From Aquimarina longa SW024 (GTDB taxonomy: Bacteria > Bacteroidota > Bacteroidia > Flavobacteriales > Flavobacteriaceae), in contig NZ_AVQK01000025.1 in assembly GCF_001401755.1 (NCBI RefSeq), forward strand, positions 1-64,000: a DNA stretch of 64,000 nt, written 5' to 3'. Numbering within the stretch: position 1 is the stretch's first letter; each line of letters starts with the position of its first letter. The position numbers and the translations under genes were made by a program. Shown here one piece after another: positions 38,961 through 47,887 of the stretch. A model generated the notes under the pieces. The model was not told the origin of the DNA, did no database searches, and saw nothing but the letters and a program-made list of their open reading frames with translations.

Positions 38961-41660
38961 TTATTCTGCTTCTAATGGTGTTTCTATAGGTTTATATTCT
39001 TCTAGGTTTTTATGAATCTGAAGAATTCTATAATTAGGGGATGTAATAATAAAAAACGGTACCTCTACCTTTTGATAATATTTCTTTTTTCTATTCCATT
39101 TGGTGAGATCAACACCACGAGTATCTTCTGTTTTACCTAAAGATAATAGTTCTGCTAAACCCTCTGCTGCTAGCTTATTTCTTTTTGTATGCACAACTAC
39201 AAATTGCTGATCTTTATTATAAACATCTAATGAGACAGTCATTTTCTCATATCGTAGTTCTTTTATAATATTTCCTATATGCTCTTTTAAACCTTGTGCC
39301 TGATTATTACCTAGTGTTGAAAATGCATAAATCAATTTATGATTTTTTTCTTCATCCAAATCAGTTAAGAATGTGTTATTTTGTATTTGAGGAATAGTAA
39401 TATCATAAATTAATTGGGCTTTCTTTCCTTCAGGGCTTTGGGGATAATTTAGAGCTACATAATTCAGAGCTTGTTTGTATGCTTCAAATCCTCTATATCG
39501 CCCTATTGCTTGGGCTTTTAACAATTCGAATTTAGGTAAAAAATCTTCATCTCCTCCAAACTTTACAATCATCTCATCACTCCTCTGTATGACTAATGCA
39601 TATTCTTGCTTCTGAAAATCTTTATAAAGCTTGTTGTACATAGATTTAGGGCTATTCTTATCATCTTTTAAAGCTTCTTCGGGATTTTGAAGGATTTTAG
39701 CATATCTAGACTCGCCATGGTTATTGATAATATCTTGTAATAACACATTAGATTTTGAAGTATTTCCTTGTGCAAGATATATTTTATATAAATTATACTT
39801 AGAAGGTACAACCAAGCGTTTTTCGGGGCTACTCTCTAGCAAACTTTCAAACTTATCAACAGCTAAATCATATTCCTGAAACTTTTCTTTATAGATAACT
39901 CCCAATTGATAGTATGCAAAATTACGATCAGTCTTCAGACTATCTACTACAACAGGGTCTGTAGGTAATTGAGCGATATAGGTTTGTGGATCAAATGTAG
40001 GGTCTGCATCAATCGAATATTCTTCTTTATCTTGTTCTTCTTCTGCAGCTATTACATCAGGATTCACAATACTAGAAACCCTCCAGTTATCTTGTAGTTC
40101 TCTATTACCATATATTCTTTTAAAAGCTGTTTTTCCGTAGGCTACTGTAGTTTGATTATAAAAATAAAAAACACTTTTTTCTGTTTTTGAACCTCTACTA
40201 GGGTTTGTCTTCAATCCAGAACCAGGTTGTCTAAATCTTTCTTCTACTGGAAGTCCTTCTTTTATTTTAGCGATTTTCGCTGCCTTTTCTATAGCTATAG
40301 CTTTTGTTTTTAATTTATCTGTATACTCAGAATAATAGGTTAACCTTTCGGCAGGTGACATTGCTACAACAGTAAGAATACTGTCATTTGTTTTAGCGAT
40401 ACTCTCATAGAGAATAACATCATCAAGATTATCTCTTTTTTTCTTTAGTACTCGATATCGTTTTGAATCTACTATCATTCGCTGAAGTGTACTGTCGTAG
40501 TATGCTCCAGAAGTGGCGTACTCTTTTCTATCAAAATTAATATCTCCTAGTGTATAATAATTCAGGGATTCTAAATACTCATCATCAGATTTTGTACGTA
40601 ATGACTTATTATAATATGCTACCGCAAGATCGATTGAATCTAGCGTTTTAAAGTATACTGCTTTTTGGTTGTATATTTTATCTAAAAAAGGTCTATTTTC
40701 GCGATTCTCTTCGAGATCTGTTAACAATTCCAAAAATTCTTCTTTATTTCCATTTTCGTAATTAAAATTACGCGCTTTAGCCATATAGGCATTCATCATA
40801 TACCGTCTTGGTGCCCTCCTATTTAATTCGATTACTTTATCAAAAGCATAGTTCGCACTATCTTTATACCCCAATTCATTGAGTAATTGTCCTTTTATAT
40901 AAAAATACCGCCCTTTTTCTTCATTTTTTCTAGTATGGATTGCTGCTTTATTAACATAGGTAACAGCAGAATCTTTTTTTTCTAAATTAATATATGCCTG
41001 AGCCATCATAGCTACAGCATCAGCATAATCCTGAGGTTTCATATATTCCTCTTCAATCATCTTTGTTAGATCTTCTATTGCTTTTTCATTATTGTCTAAT
41101 CGAAGATTAGTTTTTGCTTTCCAAACTTTAGCATGATTGATCGTATTACTTGACGGATATTTATAAAGAATATAATTAAATGCTTCTAATGCAGGTACAA
41201 ATCGTTGTTCGTAATACCTTGATTTTCCTAACAACAAAAATGCTTCATCAATTTTAGGATTCCGCTCCTTACCATCAATTAGCATGCTATGTTTTTGGAT
41301 TGCTTTTACCGATTTTTCTTCTGCTTTATCAAAGTTTTTGTTGAGTACTTCATTAGGGAGTCGAACGTCTTCACTTACAATCATTCTTTCTACAGGCAAT
41401 ACTTCCCAGAAGTTATCTTTATAAGATGTAATGATATCTTCTTTACCCATATCAAAAGCCAATCGACCATTGTACAGTGTATTGTTTTTTGTTGTAACAT
41501 CATGCCATACACGATTTACAAACTTGTTTTTCTTACGTGAACAAGCAAACCCTAAAATAGCCAAAAGTAACACCAAGGCGATTTGTGATATTTTTCTTCC
41601 CAAACCAGATAATTTATAAGTGTGATAACTAAAAAAGTTACTTTTTAGTGTGTTCAACAT
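38961..41660 (-). CDS. porW: gliding motility / type IX secretion TPR lipoprotein PorW/SprE
   Basis: 899 residues. The N-terminal signal ends in a lipobox-like LGFACSRKK after a hydrophobic run; an internal ATG a few codons downstream is not excluded as start. Many TPR units follow, for example EAFLLLGKSRYYEQRFVPALEAFNYIL cut at residues about 123-149. The C-terminal domain (EKMTVSLDVYNKDQQFVVVH) is typical of SprE. The family is required for T9SS function and gliding in Flavobacterium and Porphyromonas. The gene heads a run into bactofilin and atp genes with gaps of 25 bp or overlap. Confidence 0.92.
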   Translation of the reverse strand: MLNTLKSNFFSYHTYKLSGLGRKISQIALVLLLAILGFACSRKKNKFVNRVWHDVTTKNNTLYNGRLAFDMGKEDIITSYKDNFWEVLPVERMIVSEDVRLPNEVLNKNFDKAEEKSVKAIQKHSMLIDGKERNPKIDEAFLLLGKSRYYEQRFVPALEAFNYILYKYPSSNTINHAKVWKAKTNLRLDNNEKAIEDLTKMIEEEYMKPQDYADAVAMMAQAYINLEKKDSAVTYVNKAAIHTRKNEEKGRYFYIKGQLLNELGYKDSANYAFDKVIELNRRAPRRYMMNAYMAKARNFNYENGNKEEFLELLTDLEENRENRPFLDKIYNQKAVYFKTLDSIDLAVAYYNKSLRTKSDDEYLESLNYYTLGDINFDRKEYATSGAYYDSTLQRMIVDSKRYRVLKKKRDNLDDVILYESIAKTNDSILTVVAMSPAERLTYYSEYTDKLKTKAIAIEKAAKIAKIKEGLPVEERFRQPGSGLKTNPSRGSKTEKSVFYFYNQTTVAYGKTAFKRIYGNRELQDNWRVSSIVNPDVIAAEEEQDKEEYSIDADPTFDPQTYIAQLPTDPVVVDSLKTDRNFAYYQLGVIYKEKFQEYDLAVDKFESLLESSPEKRLVVPSKYNLYKIYLAQGNTSKSNVLLQDIINNHGESRYAKILQNPEEALKDDKNSPKSMYNKLYKDFQKQEYALVIQRSDEMIVKFGGDEDFLPKFELLKAQAIGRYRGFEAYKQALNYVALNYPQSPEGKKAQLIYDITIPQIQNNTFLTDLDEEKNHKLIYAFSTLGNNQAQGLKEHIGNIIKELRYEKMTVSLDVYNKDQQFVVVHTKRNKLAAEGLAELLSLGKTEDTRGVDLTKWNRKKKYYQKVEVPFFIITSPNYRILQIHKNLEEYKPIETPLEAE

Positions 41661-41818
41661 CCATAAAATTAGAATGTACGTTGTAAAAATACATTTCTTT
41701 CATTAAAAAAATAGATTGTTAGTGCTTTTTTCTATATTTTACACAGATTGAGTCTTAAAATCGGCATATATGGTTTTAATGAGATTTCTCCCATATCGTT
41801 TTAAACAAAATTTAGGAG

Positions 41819-41975
41819 TTACAAATAAAGAGCCCCTTCGGTAATACTAAATTCTCCCTTGGTGATTTCTTTTACTTTTTGGGTGATTTTATACCCATAC
41901 ATTTTATCATTTTCTTCCAAAAGTTTTAGTACTAATAATAGTAAGACTGCCTTTATATAATTTAGAATTTCCCAT
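41819..41975 (-). pseudogene. truncated, frameshifted PadR-family regulator remnant
   Basis: Reading the minus strand from an ATG at 41975 gives MGNSKLYKGSLTII and then a stop (TGA) in that frame. In the next frame the text continues as LKLLEENDKMYGYKITQKV and then KEITKGEFSITEGALY, ending in a stop at 41819-41821. Together these are the N-terminal winged-helix half of a PadR regulator (normally about 105-115 residues), with one frameshift and loss of the C-terminal half after GALY. It cannot make a working repressor. Confidence 0.85.
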
Positions 41976-42044
41976 TTTTTGGATTATTTATAACCACATA
42001 TATATAATTTTTAACGAAAACTTAATCTCTTCTGTTGCATTTAC

Positions 42045-42052
42045 TATTTTTG
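42045..42052 (+). promoter_or_regulatory. candidate promoter -7 box TATTTTTG
   Basis: TATTTTTG fits TAnnTTTG and ends 13 nt before the ATG at 42066, implying a very short or nearly absent leader. No clear -33 element. Confidence 0.45.
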
Positions 42053-42065
42053 CCAAAAAAATGCA

Positions 42066-43118
42066 ATGTCAGATTTTCATAAGTTACATATAACAGATAT
42101 TACTAGAGAGACTCCTCATGCGGTTTCTATAACATTTGATGTACCGACACTATTACAGGATACATTTTCTTTCATTCCGGGGCAGTATATCACTATTAAA
42201 ACTAAAGTTGACGAAAAAGAAATTCGTAGAGCATATTCTATCTGTAGTACTCCCCATAGTACTATTCTTAAAGTAACTGTAAAAGAAATCTCTGGAGGTA
42301 CATTTTCTGTCATTGCAAATACTACCTTAAAGAAAGGTGATACTCTAGAGGTACACCCTCCAGAAGGTAATTTTATACTTACTCCTAATTCTGAAGCTAC
42401 TAATACATATACTGCTTTTGTAGCAGGGAGTGGAATAACTCCTGTAATGAGTATGATTAAAACGGTACTAGAAACAGAACCTAATAGCCGTTTTATATTG
42501 GTATATGGAAATAAAACTCCTAAGGAAACTATATTTCATAAAGAATTATTAGAGTTACAACATCAATACACAGATCGTTTGTTTCTAGAGTTTGTATATA
42601 GCCAAAGCCAAGAAGATAATACTCATTTTGGAAGAATCGAAAAGCCGATCATAAATTATATTCTAAAAAATAAATATAAAGACACTTCTTTTAAAGCATT
42701 TTATCTATGTGGTCCTGAAGAGATGATCAATACAGTAACTTCAGTCCTAGAAGAGAATGGTATTGGTAAAGATGCTATTCATTTTGAGTTATTTACCAGT
42801 AGCTCAACAGAAGCTGAAATCGATGCTAATCTCAAGGGAAAATCAAATATCACTATTCTGGTAGATGATGAAGAGTTTAGCTTTATTATGGATCAGAAAA
42901 AAACAATCCTTGATGCAGCATTGCAAAAAGATATTGATGCTCCTTATTCTTGTCAGGGTGGTGTATGTAGTTCTTGTATTTGTAAAATTACTGAGGGTAC
43001 TGCTGTAATGGAAAAAAATAGTATTCTTACTGATGGAGAAATAGCAGAGGGGTTAGTCTTGGCTTGTCAGGCCCATCCCACTTCTACATCAATTAAGGTT
43101 GATTTTGATGATGTGTAA
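42066..43118 (+). CDS. PaaE-like FAD/2Fe-2S oxidoreductase
   Basis: 350 residues. An FNR-type flavin domain (FIPGQYITIKT, RAYSICSTP, about 1-105) is followed by an NAD(P)H-binding domain (VAGSGITPVMSMI, FYLCGPEEMI). A C-terminal plant-type ferredoxin domain has cysteines in CQGGVCSSCICK with the last Cys in LACQAH. This is the layout of phenylacetyl-CoA epoxygenase reductase PaaE and related ring-hydroxylase reductases. No paaABCD genes lie nearby, so its partner oxygenase or acceptor is unknown and the paaE name is withheld. Confidence 0.92.
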   Translation: MSDFHKLHITDITRETPHAVSITFDVPTLLQDTFSFIPGQYITIKTKVDEKEIRRAYSICSTPHSTILKVTVKEISGGTFSVIANTTLKKGDTLEVHPPEGNFILTPNSEATNTYTAFVAGSGITPVMSMIKTVLETEPNSRFILVYGNKTPKETIFHKELLELQHQYTDRLFLEFVYSQSQEDNTHFGRIEKPIINYILKNKYKDTSFKAFYLCGPEEMINTVTSVLEENGIGKDAIHFELFTSSSTEAEIDANLKGKSNITILVDDEEFSFIMDQKKTILDAALQKDIDAPYSCQGGVCSSCICKITEGTAVMEKNSILTDGEIAEGLVLACQAHPTSTSIKVDFDDV

Positions 43119-43177
43119 AAATCCTAATTACTAGTTCTATTCTTAATATCTAATCAGTTTTAAAGAAACTCTATTTA

Positions 43178-44242
43178 TTAAATAATTGAATTAATAGTTT
43201 TTATTACTGTTTCTGGCTGGATAGTATGCATTACTTTTTCATAATTTGGCGGTACCTTATTCCCATAAATTGATGTTGGGATTAAGTCATATTTAGTCAA
43301 ATCTGGTAAGATAGCATACTTCATGGGTTGTCCAAAAGGCATAAAACCTGTAAAAGGATGAGTTACTCCCCATAATGTAACAGTTGGGACTCCATACATA
43401 GCTGCTAAGTGTGCATTACCACTATCCATAGATATCATAGCATCTAAGTTGTTTATTAGTCTTAGTTCTTCTTTAAAAGATAGTTTACCAACTACATTTA
43501 TTACATTCTTATATTTACTTCCAATATTGTTTAGAATATCAGTCTCTTTTTTACCTCCTCCGAATAAGAAAATTTCGAAATTATTTTCTTTATCCAAAGT
43601 TTCTATTACTTCAACCATTAACTCTAATGGATATGTTTTACTTTCATATTGTGCAAAAGGCGCGATTCCTAACCATTTTTTTGTTGAATTCTTCTGAGTT
43701 AAAGAAAGAATCTCTGTTGTTAATGATTGTTTTTCAGGAAATTGATGGGTAGCAAGATCTATTGGGTATCCTAATTTCTTAAACACGTCTGCATATCGCT
43801 GATGTGTTGTTTTTAATTGCTTAAAAACTTTACGTTCTGATCTAGTCAATGCTTTTTTTTCTGCTCGCCCTTTATCAATCTGCACGACTTTGATTCCTCG
43901 TAATGAAAGTAATGTTTTTAACACATTAGAACGAAGTACGTTATGCAAATCGGCAACAGCACTTATCCGTAATTTACTTAACTCACTTGATAATCGGGTA
44001 AGCCCTAAAATACCTTTATGTGTATTATCAACATCTGCATGATACACTTCTAAGTTTTCTATATTAGAAAACATAGGTTCAAAAAATTTTCGTGTAAGCA
44101 CCGTTAACTTTACATCTGGATAGGTTGCTCTAAAGGTTCTAAGAACTGGAACGGTCATTCCTACATCACCCATAGCCGAAAGACGAATAACTAGAATGTT
44201 CGTTTCAATAGCATCAGATTGACTGATATTACTTACCTCCAC
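43178..44242 (-). CDS. glycosyltransferase family 9 (heptosyltransferase-like)
   Basis: 354 residues with the two GT-B halves: VIRLSAMGDVGMTVPVLRTF at the N-terminus, and in the C-terminal half ISMDSGNAHLAAMYGVPTVTLWG, cut here around residues 270-292. This is the ADP-heptose:LPS transferase pattern, suggesting transfer of a sugar onto lipid A-core. It overlaps the DUF4254 gene by 14 bp. That pairing (GT9 with DUF4254) is common in Bacteroidetes. Confidence 0.92.
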   Translation of the reverse strand: MEVSNISQSDAIETNILVIRLSAMGDVGMTVPVLRTFRATYPDVKLTVLTRKFFEPMFSNIENLEVYHADVDNTHKGILGLTRLSSELSKLRISAVADLHNVLRSNVLKTLLSLRGIKVVQIDKGRAEKKALTRSERKVFKQLKTTHQRYADVFKKLGYPIDLATHQFPEKQSLTTEILSLTQKNSTKKWLGIAPFAQYESKTYPLELMVEVIETLDKENNFEIFLFGGGKKETDILNNIGSKYKNVINVVGKLSFKEELRLINNLDAMISMDSGNAHLAAMYGVPTVTLWGVTHPFTGFMPFGQPMKYAILPDLTKYDLIPTSIYGNKVPPNYEKVMHTIQPETVIKTINSII

Positions 44243-44837
44243 GCAATACTGGGTTTAATTCATCATCATTATACATCTTCATTTGCTTATATACTTTCAT
44301 ATATTTATCTCCATTTTCAATATCCTTTAATAGGGTGTCTATTGCTGTAGATAAATCAATTTGTTGCTCTAATAAAACGTTTAGCTTTTTTTGGCATGCT
44401 TCTTTATGTGTGTCAGCAGCACCTTCTCTAATAGTTTCAACATGCATATGATATACTTTTAGTGCTAAAATAGATAACCTATCTACTCCCCAAGCTGGGC
44501 TTTCGGTATTGATAGTTGCATTCGATTTTGGAGTTATATCTTTGTATTGTTCTAAGAAATAACTATCAATATATTCTACCATATCAGTTCTATCCTGATT
44601 AGAAGCATCAATCTTTCTTTTCAGTTTTAGAGCAGCTATAGGGTCAATTTCAGGATCACGGATGATATCTTCATAATGCCATTGTACTGTATCAATCCAA
44701 CATTTACGATATAATAAATGTTCTATAGCCTGTGAAGTACTGTTATAGGGGTTAGAGAATTCTTGATCTACATTATCGATCACATGGTATTTTTCTATAA
44801 CTTCTTTAAAAATGGTATTTGCTTTATCAGTAAACAT
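44229..44837 (-). CDS. DUF4254-family protein
   Basis: 202 residues, mostly helical, with WHYEDIIRDP and NQDRTDMVEYID motifs typical of DUF4254. No signal peptide or membrane segment, so it is cytoplasmic. The four-residue-spaced charged motifs hint at metal binding, but function is unknown. The overlap with the GT9 gene suggests co-translation and a role linked to LPS core synthesis. Confidence 0.88.
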   Translation of the reverse strand: MFTDKANTIFKEVIEKYHVIDNVDQEFSNPYNSTSQAIEHLLYRKCWIDTVQWHYEDIIRDPEIDPIAALKLKRKIDASNQDRTDMVEYIDSYFLEQYKDITPKSNATINTESPAWGVDRLSILALKVYHMHVETIREGAADTHKEACQKKLNVLLEQQIDLSTAIDTLLKDIENGDKYMKVYKQMKMYNDDELNPVLRGGK

Positions 44838-45138
44838 GTATGCTATTATTTTCTAAATGTGTAACTTTTCTATGGCTCTTATTTTTATACTATTTTAGAT
44901 ATATCTCTTTTCATAAGATACGTTGCAAGAGATAGCTATAAGTATATTTTCTAGCAACTACAAATGTACGGATTTTGTATATAGTATTTAGTATGCAATA
45001 ACTCAATCTATATCTAAGGAGAAAAAATAACAGATCTGATAATTTTCTTAGTATTCCTGATTTTTTCTTCATAAAATTATCATCATATATACTTTAGTTT
45101 ATATCATATAATAGAAAAACTATTTTATTTTAAAAAAA
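44838..45138. other. 301 bp intergenic region
   Basis: No coding frame found. It contains one promoter-like box (44961-44968) for the DUF4254-GT9 pair. The rest is AT-rich with no strong hairpin. Confidence 0.5.
44961..44968 (-). promoter_or_regulatory. candidate promoter -7 box TACATTTG
   Basis: On the minus strand TACATTTG fits TAnnTTTG, about 120 nt before the DUF4254 start. No -33 TTG at the usual spacing. Confidence 0.35.
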
Positions 45139-46059
45139 TCAAAATAATAGGGTGATAAATGGAATTAGTATCAAGACCCACATATTAATTTCTTTAGCTA
45201 ATTGATTGTGATTCACTTCTAAATATGTAGTTCCGATCAATGCAAGTGGAGCCGCTATAAAAAATAACTCTGATGTGTTTTTTTCTGGAGTACTAATAGC
45301 TACTGCAATAGCAGTTAACAAGTATGCAATAATAATTCTTAATATAGATTTGATATTTGCTGCTTTTCTACGAAATTTAATAAGGTATATCGAAACAAAA
45401 AATACAATACAAATTGATAGAACTCCTATAGAAAAAAGCTGATCTGTTTTCAAATAATTACGAAATGAAAATAGTTTAAAATCAATATGAGTGGTAAATG
45501 TATAGAATGAGTCATAAAACAATAATGTAAAGCAATTCGCAAAAAGATATACTATACTAATCCCAATACTAGGAATAATCCAATTTCGGTAATTATTAGC
45601 TTCAAAATATAATATGCCTAAAAAAACAAGCGCTATAAATCCTATACTCCAAAAATATGCCAAGGATGCTAAGCCTATACAAATTGATGCGTTTAAAATT
45701 TTTGCTTTAGTCTGTTTATCATTTTGTAGCAATAATATATTTTGTAATGCTAACAATACAAATACATTAGATAACAAAACAGAAAAATTTGTTAATGAAT
45801 TAGGCATCAATGCAGTAAGAAAAGCATATAAAAGTATTGTAAATGTTCCTTTATTAGTAAGACCATTTCTTTGAGCTAAAAGATTAAGCGTTAACATTGG
45901 CAAAACATATATAAAAAGACTGATAAAACTTAATAAGAGATAGCTAAGCTCCACACTAAACCCCTTTTTATAATGAGCGATTGCAAAAAGTATTCCCATA
46001 TATAATGCCACAGCAATATAATTAATAGGCTTTGATTTACTAAAAAAACTTGATAACAC
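45139..46059 (-). CDS. DUF6427-like polytopic membrane protein
   Basis: 306 residues with about nine to ten hydrophobic segments and few charged loops. It starts MLSSFFSKSKPINYIAVALYM, typical of the flavobacterial DUF6427 family. Function unknown. It is divergent from the DUF6341-like gene, and its start codon lies inside the promoter region of that gene (46050-46079), so the two could affect each other's expression. Confidence 0.82.
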   Translation of the reverse strand: MLSSFFSKSKPINYIAVALYMGILFAIAHYKKGFSVELSYLLLSFISLFIYVLPMLTLNLLAQRNGLTNKGTFTILLYAFLTALMPNSLTNFSVLLSNVFVLLALQNILLLQNDKQTKAKILNASICIGLASLAYFWSIGFIALVFLGILYFEANNYRNWIIPSIGISIVYLFANCFTLLFYDSFYTFTTHIDFKLFSFRNYLKTDQLFSIGVLSICIVFFVSIYLIKFRRKAANIKSILRIIIAYLLTAIAVAISTPEKNTSELFFIAAPLALIGTTYLEVNHNQLAKEINMWVLILIPFITLLF

Positions 46060-46079
46060 TACTATTTTTTATATTTTTG
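46050..46079 (+). promoter_or_regulatory. candidate promoter TTG-N19-TATTTTTG
   Basis: TTG at 46050-46052 and TATTTTTG at 46072-46079 are separated by 19 bp, the best full match to the Bacteroidetes promoter pattern that I found in the window. It drives 46181-46411 with a leader of about 95 nt and overlaps the 5' end of the divergent DUF6427 gene. Confidence 0.65.
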
Positions 46080-46180
46080 CATAGACAAACATATTGTCTT
46101 TGACATATTATTGAACTAATTTATGAAAGTTTTTAGGATACTTCTCTAGACTTTTAAAAAAGAAAATATAAAACAACGTT

Positions 46181-46411
46181 ATGAAAGATTTTTTTGAAGC
46201 TATAGCATCCTTTTGTGTAGATGTATTATTCGCTCCTTTTGATGTATTAAGAGCTCTAGAATTAGAGAGTTGGACAGCTGCTAATATGATAAACTGGATA
46301 TTTATGATAATCGGATTTTTAGCTTTTTTATACTGGTTTAAAGAGTTGAAGAAATTTAATGATAATGATGAAGAGAATAGAGACCCAACAGCTCACTCTT
46401 TTTTAAACTAA
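46181..46411 (+). CDS. DUF6341-like small membrane protein
   Basis: 76 residues. FFEAIASFCVDVLFAPFDVLR and one clear membrane segment (MINWIFMIIGFLAFLYWF) match the small flavobacterial DUF6341 protein, which databases sometimes mislabel as uracil phosphoribosyltransferase because the two genes are neighbours. No upp gene is present here. It has a good promoter and a strong terminator, so it is a single-gene unit. Confidence 0.82.
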   Translation: MKDFFEAIASFCVDVLFAPFDVLRALELESWTAANMINWIFMIIGFLAFLYWFKELKKFNDNDEENRDPTAHSFLN

Positions 46412-46440
46412 AAGACCTTCATACCCTCAAAATTGTTATA

Positions 46441-46478
46441 AAAAAAGCTATACTCTATTAATAGAGTATAGCTTTTTT
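46441..46478. terminator. perfect bidirectional terminator
   Basis: A perfect palindrome with stem AAAAAAGCTATACTCTATT and its complement, T run on both strands. It sits between the convergent DUF6341-like gene and purD and can end both transcripts. Confidence 0.95.
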
Positions 46479-46506
46479 TATAATTGCTTTCTTTTAAAAA
46501 TCTAAC

Positions 46507-47778
46507 TTATAAGTCAAATCCAAGATCTTTTCTATAGTACATCTTGTCAAAATGAAGTTTTTCTATACTTTGATACGATTTTTTAAGTGCTTTTCTAAAA
46601 TCTTGATCAAACGAAGTTACAGCAATTACTCTACCTCCATTAGTAACTATTTTATCCTCATTTAATTTTGTTCCTGCATGAAATACTATAGACTCTGAAA
46701 TAGAATTAATACCTGTAATTTCTTTTCCTTTTTCGTATGCTTCGGGATATCCGCCTGATACAGTCATTATTGTTGTAGCGCTTCTTTCATCTAATTGAAG
46801 GGTAACCTCATCTAGCGATTGTGATCCTACATGCTGAAACAACTGTACTAAATCTGTCTTCACTCTAGGGAGTACTGCTTCAGTCTCAGGGTCTCCCATA
46901 CGAACATTGTATTCGATTACTTTTGGATCATCACCTACTTTTATAAGTCCAATAAAAATAAACCCTTTATAATCGATATTTTCTTTTGCTAGACCATCAA
47001 CTGTAGGTTTAATAATTTGATTTTCGATTTTACCCATAAATATATCATCTACAAAAGGAACTGGCGAGATAGCTCCCATACCTCCTGTATTTAATCCCGT
47101 ATCTCCTTCTCCAATACGTTTATAATCTTTTGCTGTTGGTAATGTTACATAATTTTTTCCATCGGTAAGTACAAAAACACTTAGTTCAATACCGTCTAAA
47201 AATTCCTCAATCACTACTTTCTCACTAGCTGCACCAAATTTTTTATTGGTCAGCATATTTTCGAGCTCATTTTTTGCTTCTTCTATATCTTGTAGTATCA
47301 GAACTCCTTTTCCGGCAGCAAGTCCATCGGCTTTTAACACATAAGGTGCAGTAAGTGTTTCTAGAAATTGTTTCCCTTGATCTACAGTCTCGGCTGTAAA
47401 GCTTTGATATGCTGCAGTAGGTATATGATGTCTAAATAGAAATTCTTTAGCATATTCTTTACTCCCTTCTAGTTGAGCTCCTTCTTTAGATGGACCGATA
47501 ACGATAACGTCTTTTAGTTGATCATCTGATGCAAAGAAGTCGCTAATTCCTTGTACCAAGGGATCTTCTGGTCCTACCACTACCATTTTTATATTTTCTT
47601 TTAGTACTAATTCCTTAATAGCTGAAAAATCGGTAACTCCAATAGATACATTGGTTGCTATTGCTGCAGTCCCTGCATTACCAGGTGCTACAAATAACGT
47701 ATCACATAATTCGCTTTGCGCAATTTTATATGCAAATGTATGTTCTCTACCTCCTGATCCTAATACTAAAATATTCAT
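46507..47778 (-). CDS. purD: phosphoribosylamine--glycine ligase
   Basis: 423 residues. The N-terminal NILVLGSGGREHTFAYKI and the ATP-grasp part (APYVLKADGLAAGKGVLIL, then LNTGGMGAISPVP) are diagnostic, with the Mg/ATP residues in EYNVRMGDPETE. It makes glycinamide ribonucleotide in purine synthesis. A promoter box lies 29 nt upstream and a shared terminator downstream, so it is monocistronic. Confidence 0.98.
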   Translation of the reverse strand: MNILVLGSGGREHTFAYKIAQSELCDTLFVAPGNAGTAAIATNVSIGVTDFSAIKELVLKENIKMVVVGPEDPLVQGISDFFASDDQLKDVIVIGPSKEGAQLEGSKEYAKEFLFRHHIPTAAYQSFTAETVDQGKQFLETLTAPYVLKADGLAAGKGVLILQDIEEAKNELENMLTNKKFGAASEKVVIEEFLDGIELSVFVLTDGKNYVTLPTAKDYKRIGEGDTGLNTGGMGAISPVPFVDDIFMGKIENQIIKPTVDGLAKENIDYKGFIFIGLIKVGDDPKVIEYNVRMGDPETEAVLPRVKTDLVQLFQHVGSQSLDEVTLQLDERSATTIMTVSGGYPEAYEKGKEITGINSISESIVFHAGTKLNEDKIVTNGGRVIAVTSFDQDFRKALKKSYQSIEKLHFDKMYYRKDLGFDL

Positions 47779-47807
47779 GATTTGATATGACTTAAATTTT
47801 AAAGCTT

Positions 47808-47815
47808 CAAAAATA
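47808..47815 (-). promoter_or_regulatory. candidate purD promoter -7 box TATTTTTG
   Basis: The minus strand reads TATTTTTG, ending 29 nt before the purD ATG, a short leader like several others here. -33 not clear. I saw no purine riboswitch-like structure. Confidence 0.5.
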
Positions 47816-47887
47816 CTTTATTCGTCGTTGTATTACTAATCCTTTTAGATAAAAACTTGTGCTAAAAAATTGAAAGAAAAGAGATTA

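Larger units (their letters stand above)
41661..42065. other. 405 bp intergenic region with a decayed regulator
   Basis: It contains the PadR-type remnant described at 41819-41975 and the promoter box for the PaaE-like gene at 42045. The part next to the porW/sprE start (41661-41760) should hold that gene's promoter. I see only a near match there (TATTTTTAC on the minus strand), not a full consensus. Confidence 0.6.

Noticed and set aside
42066..43118. Phenylacetate degradation locus
   Set aside because: Only a PaaE-like reductase is present; no paaABCD, paaK or thiolase genes are nearby.
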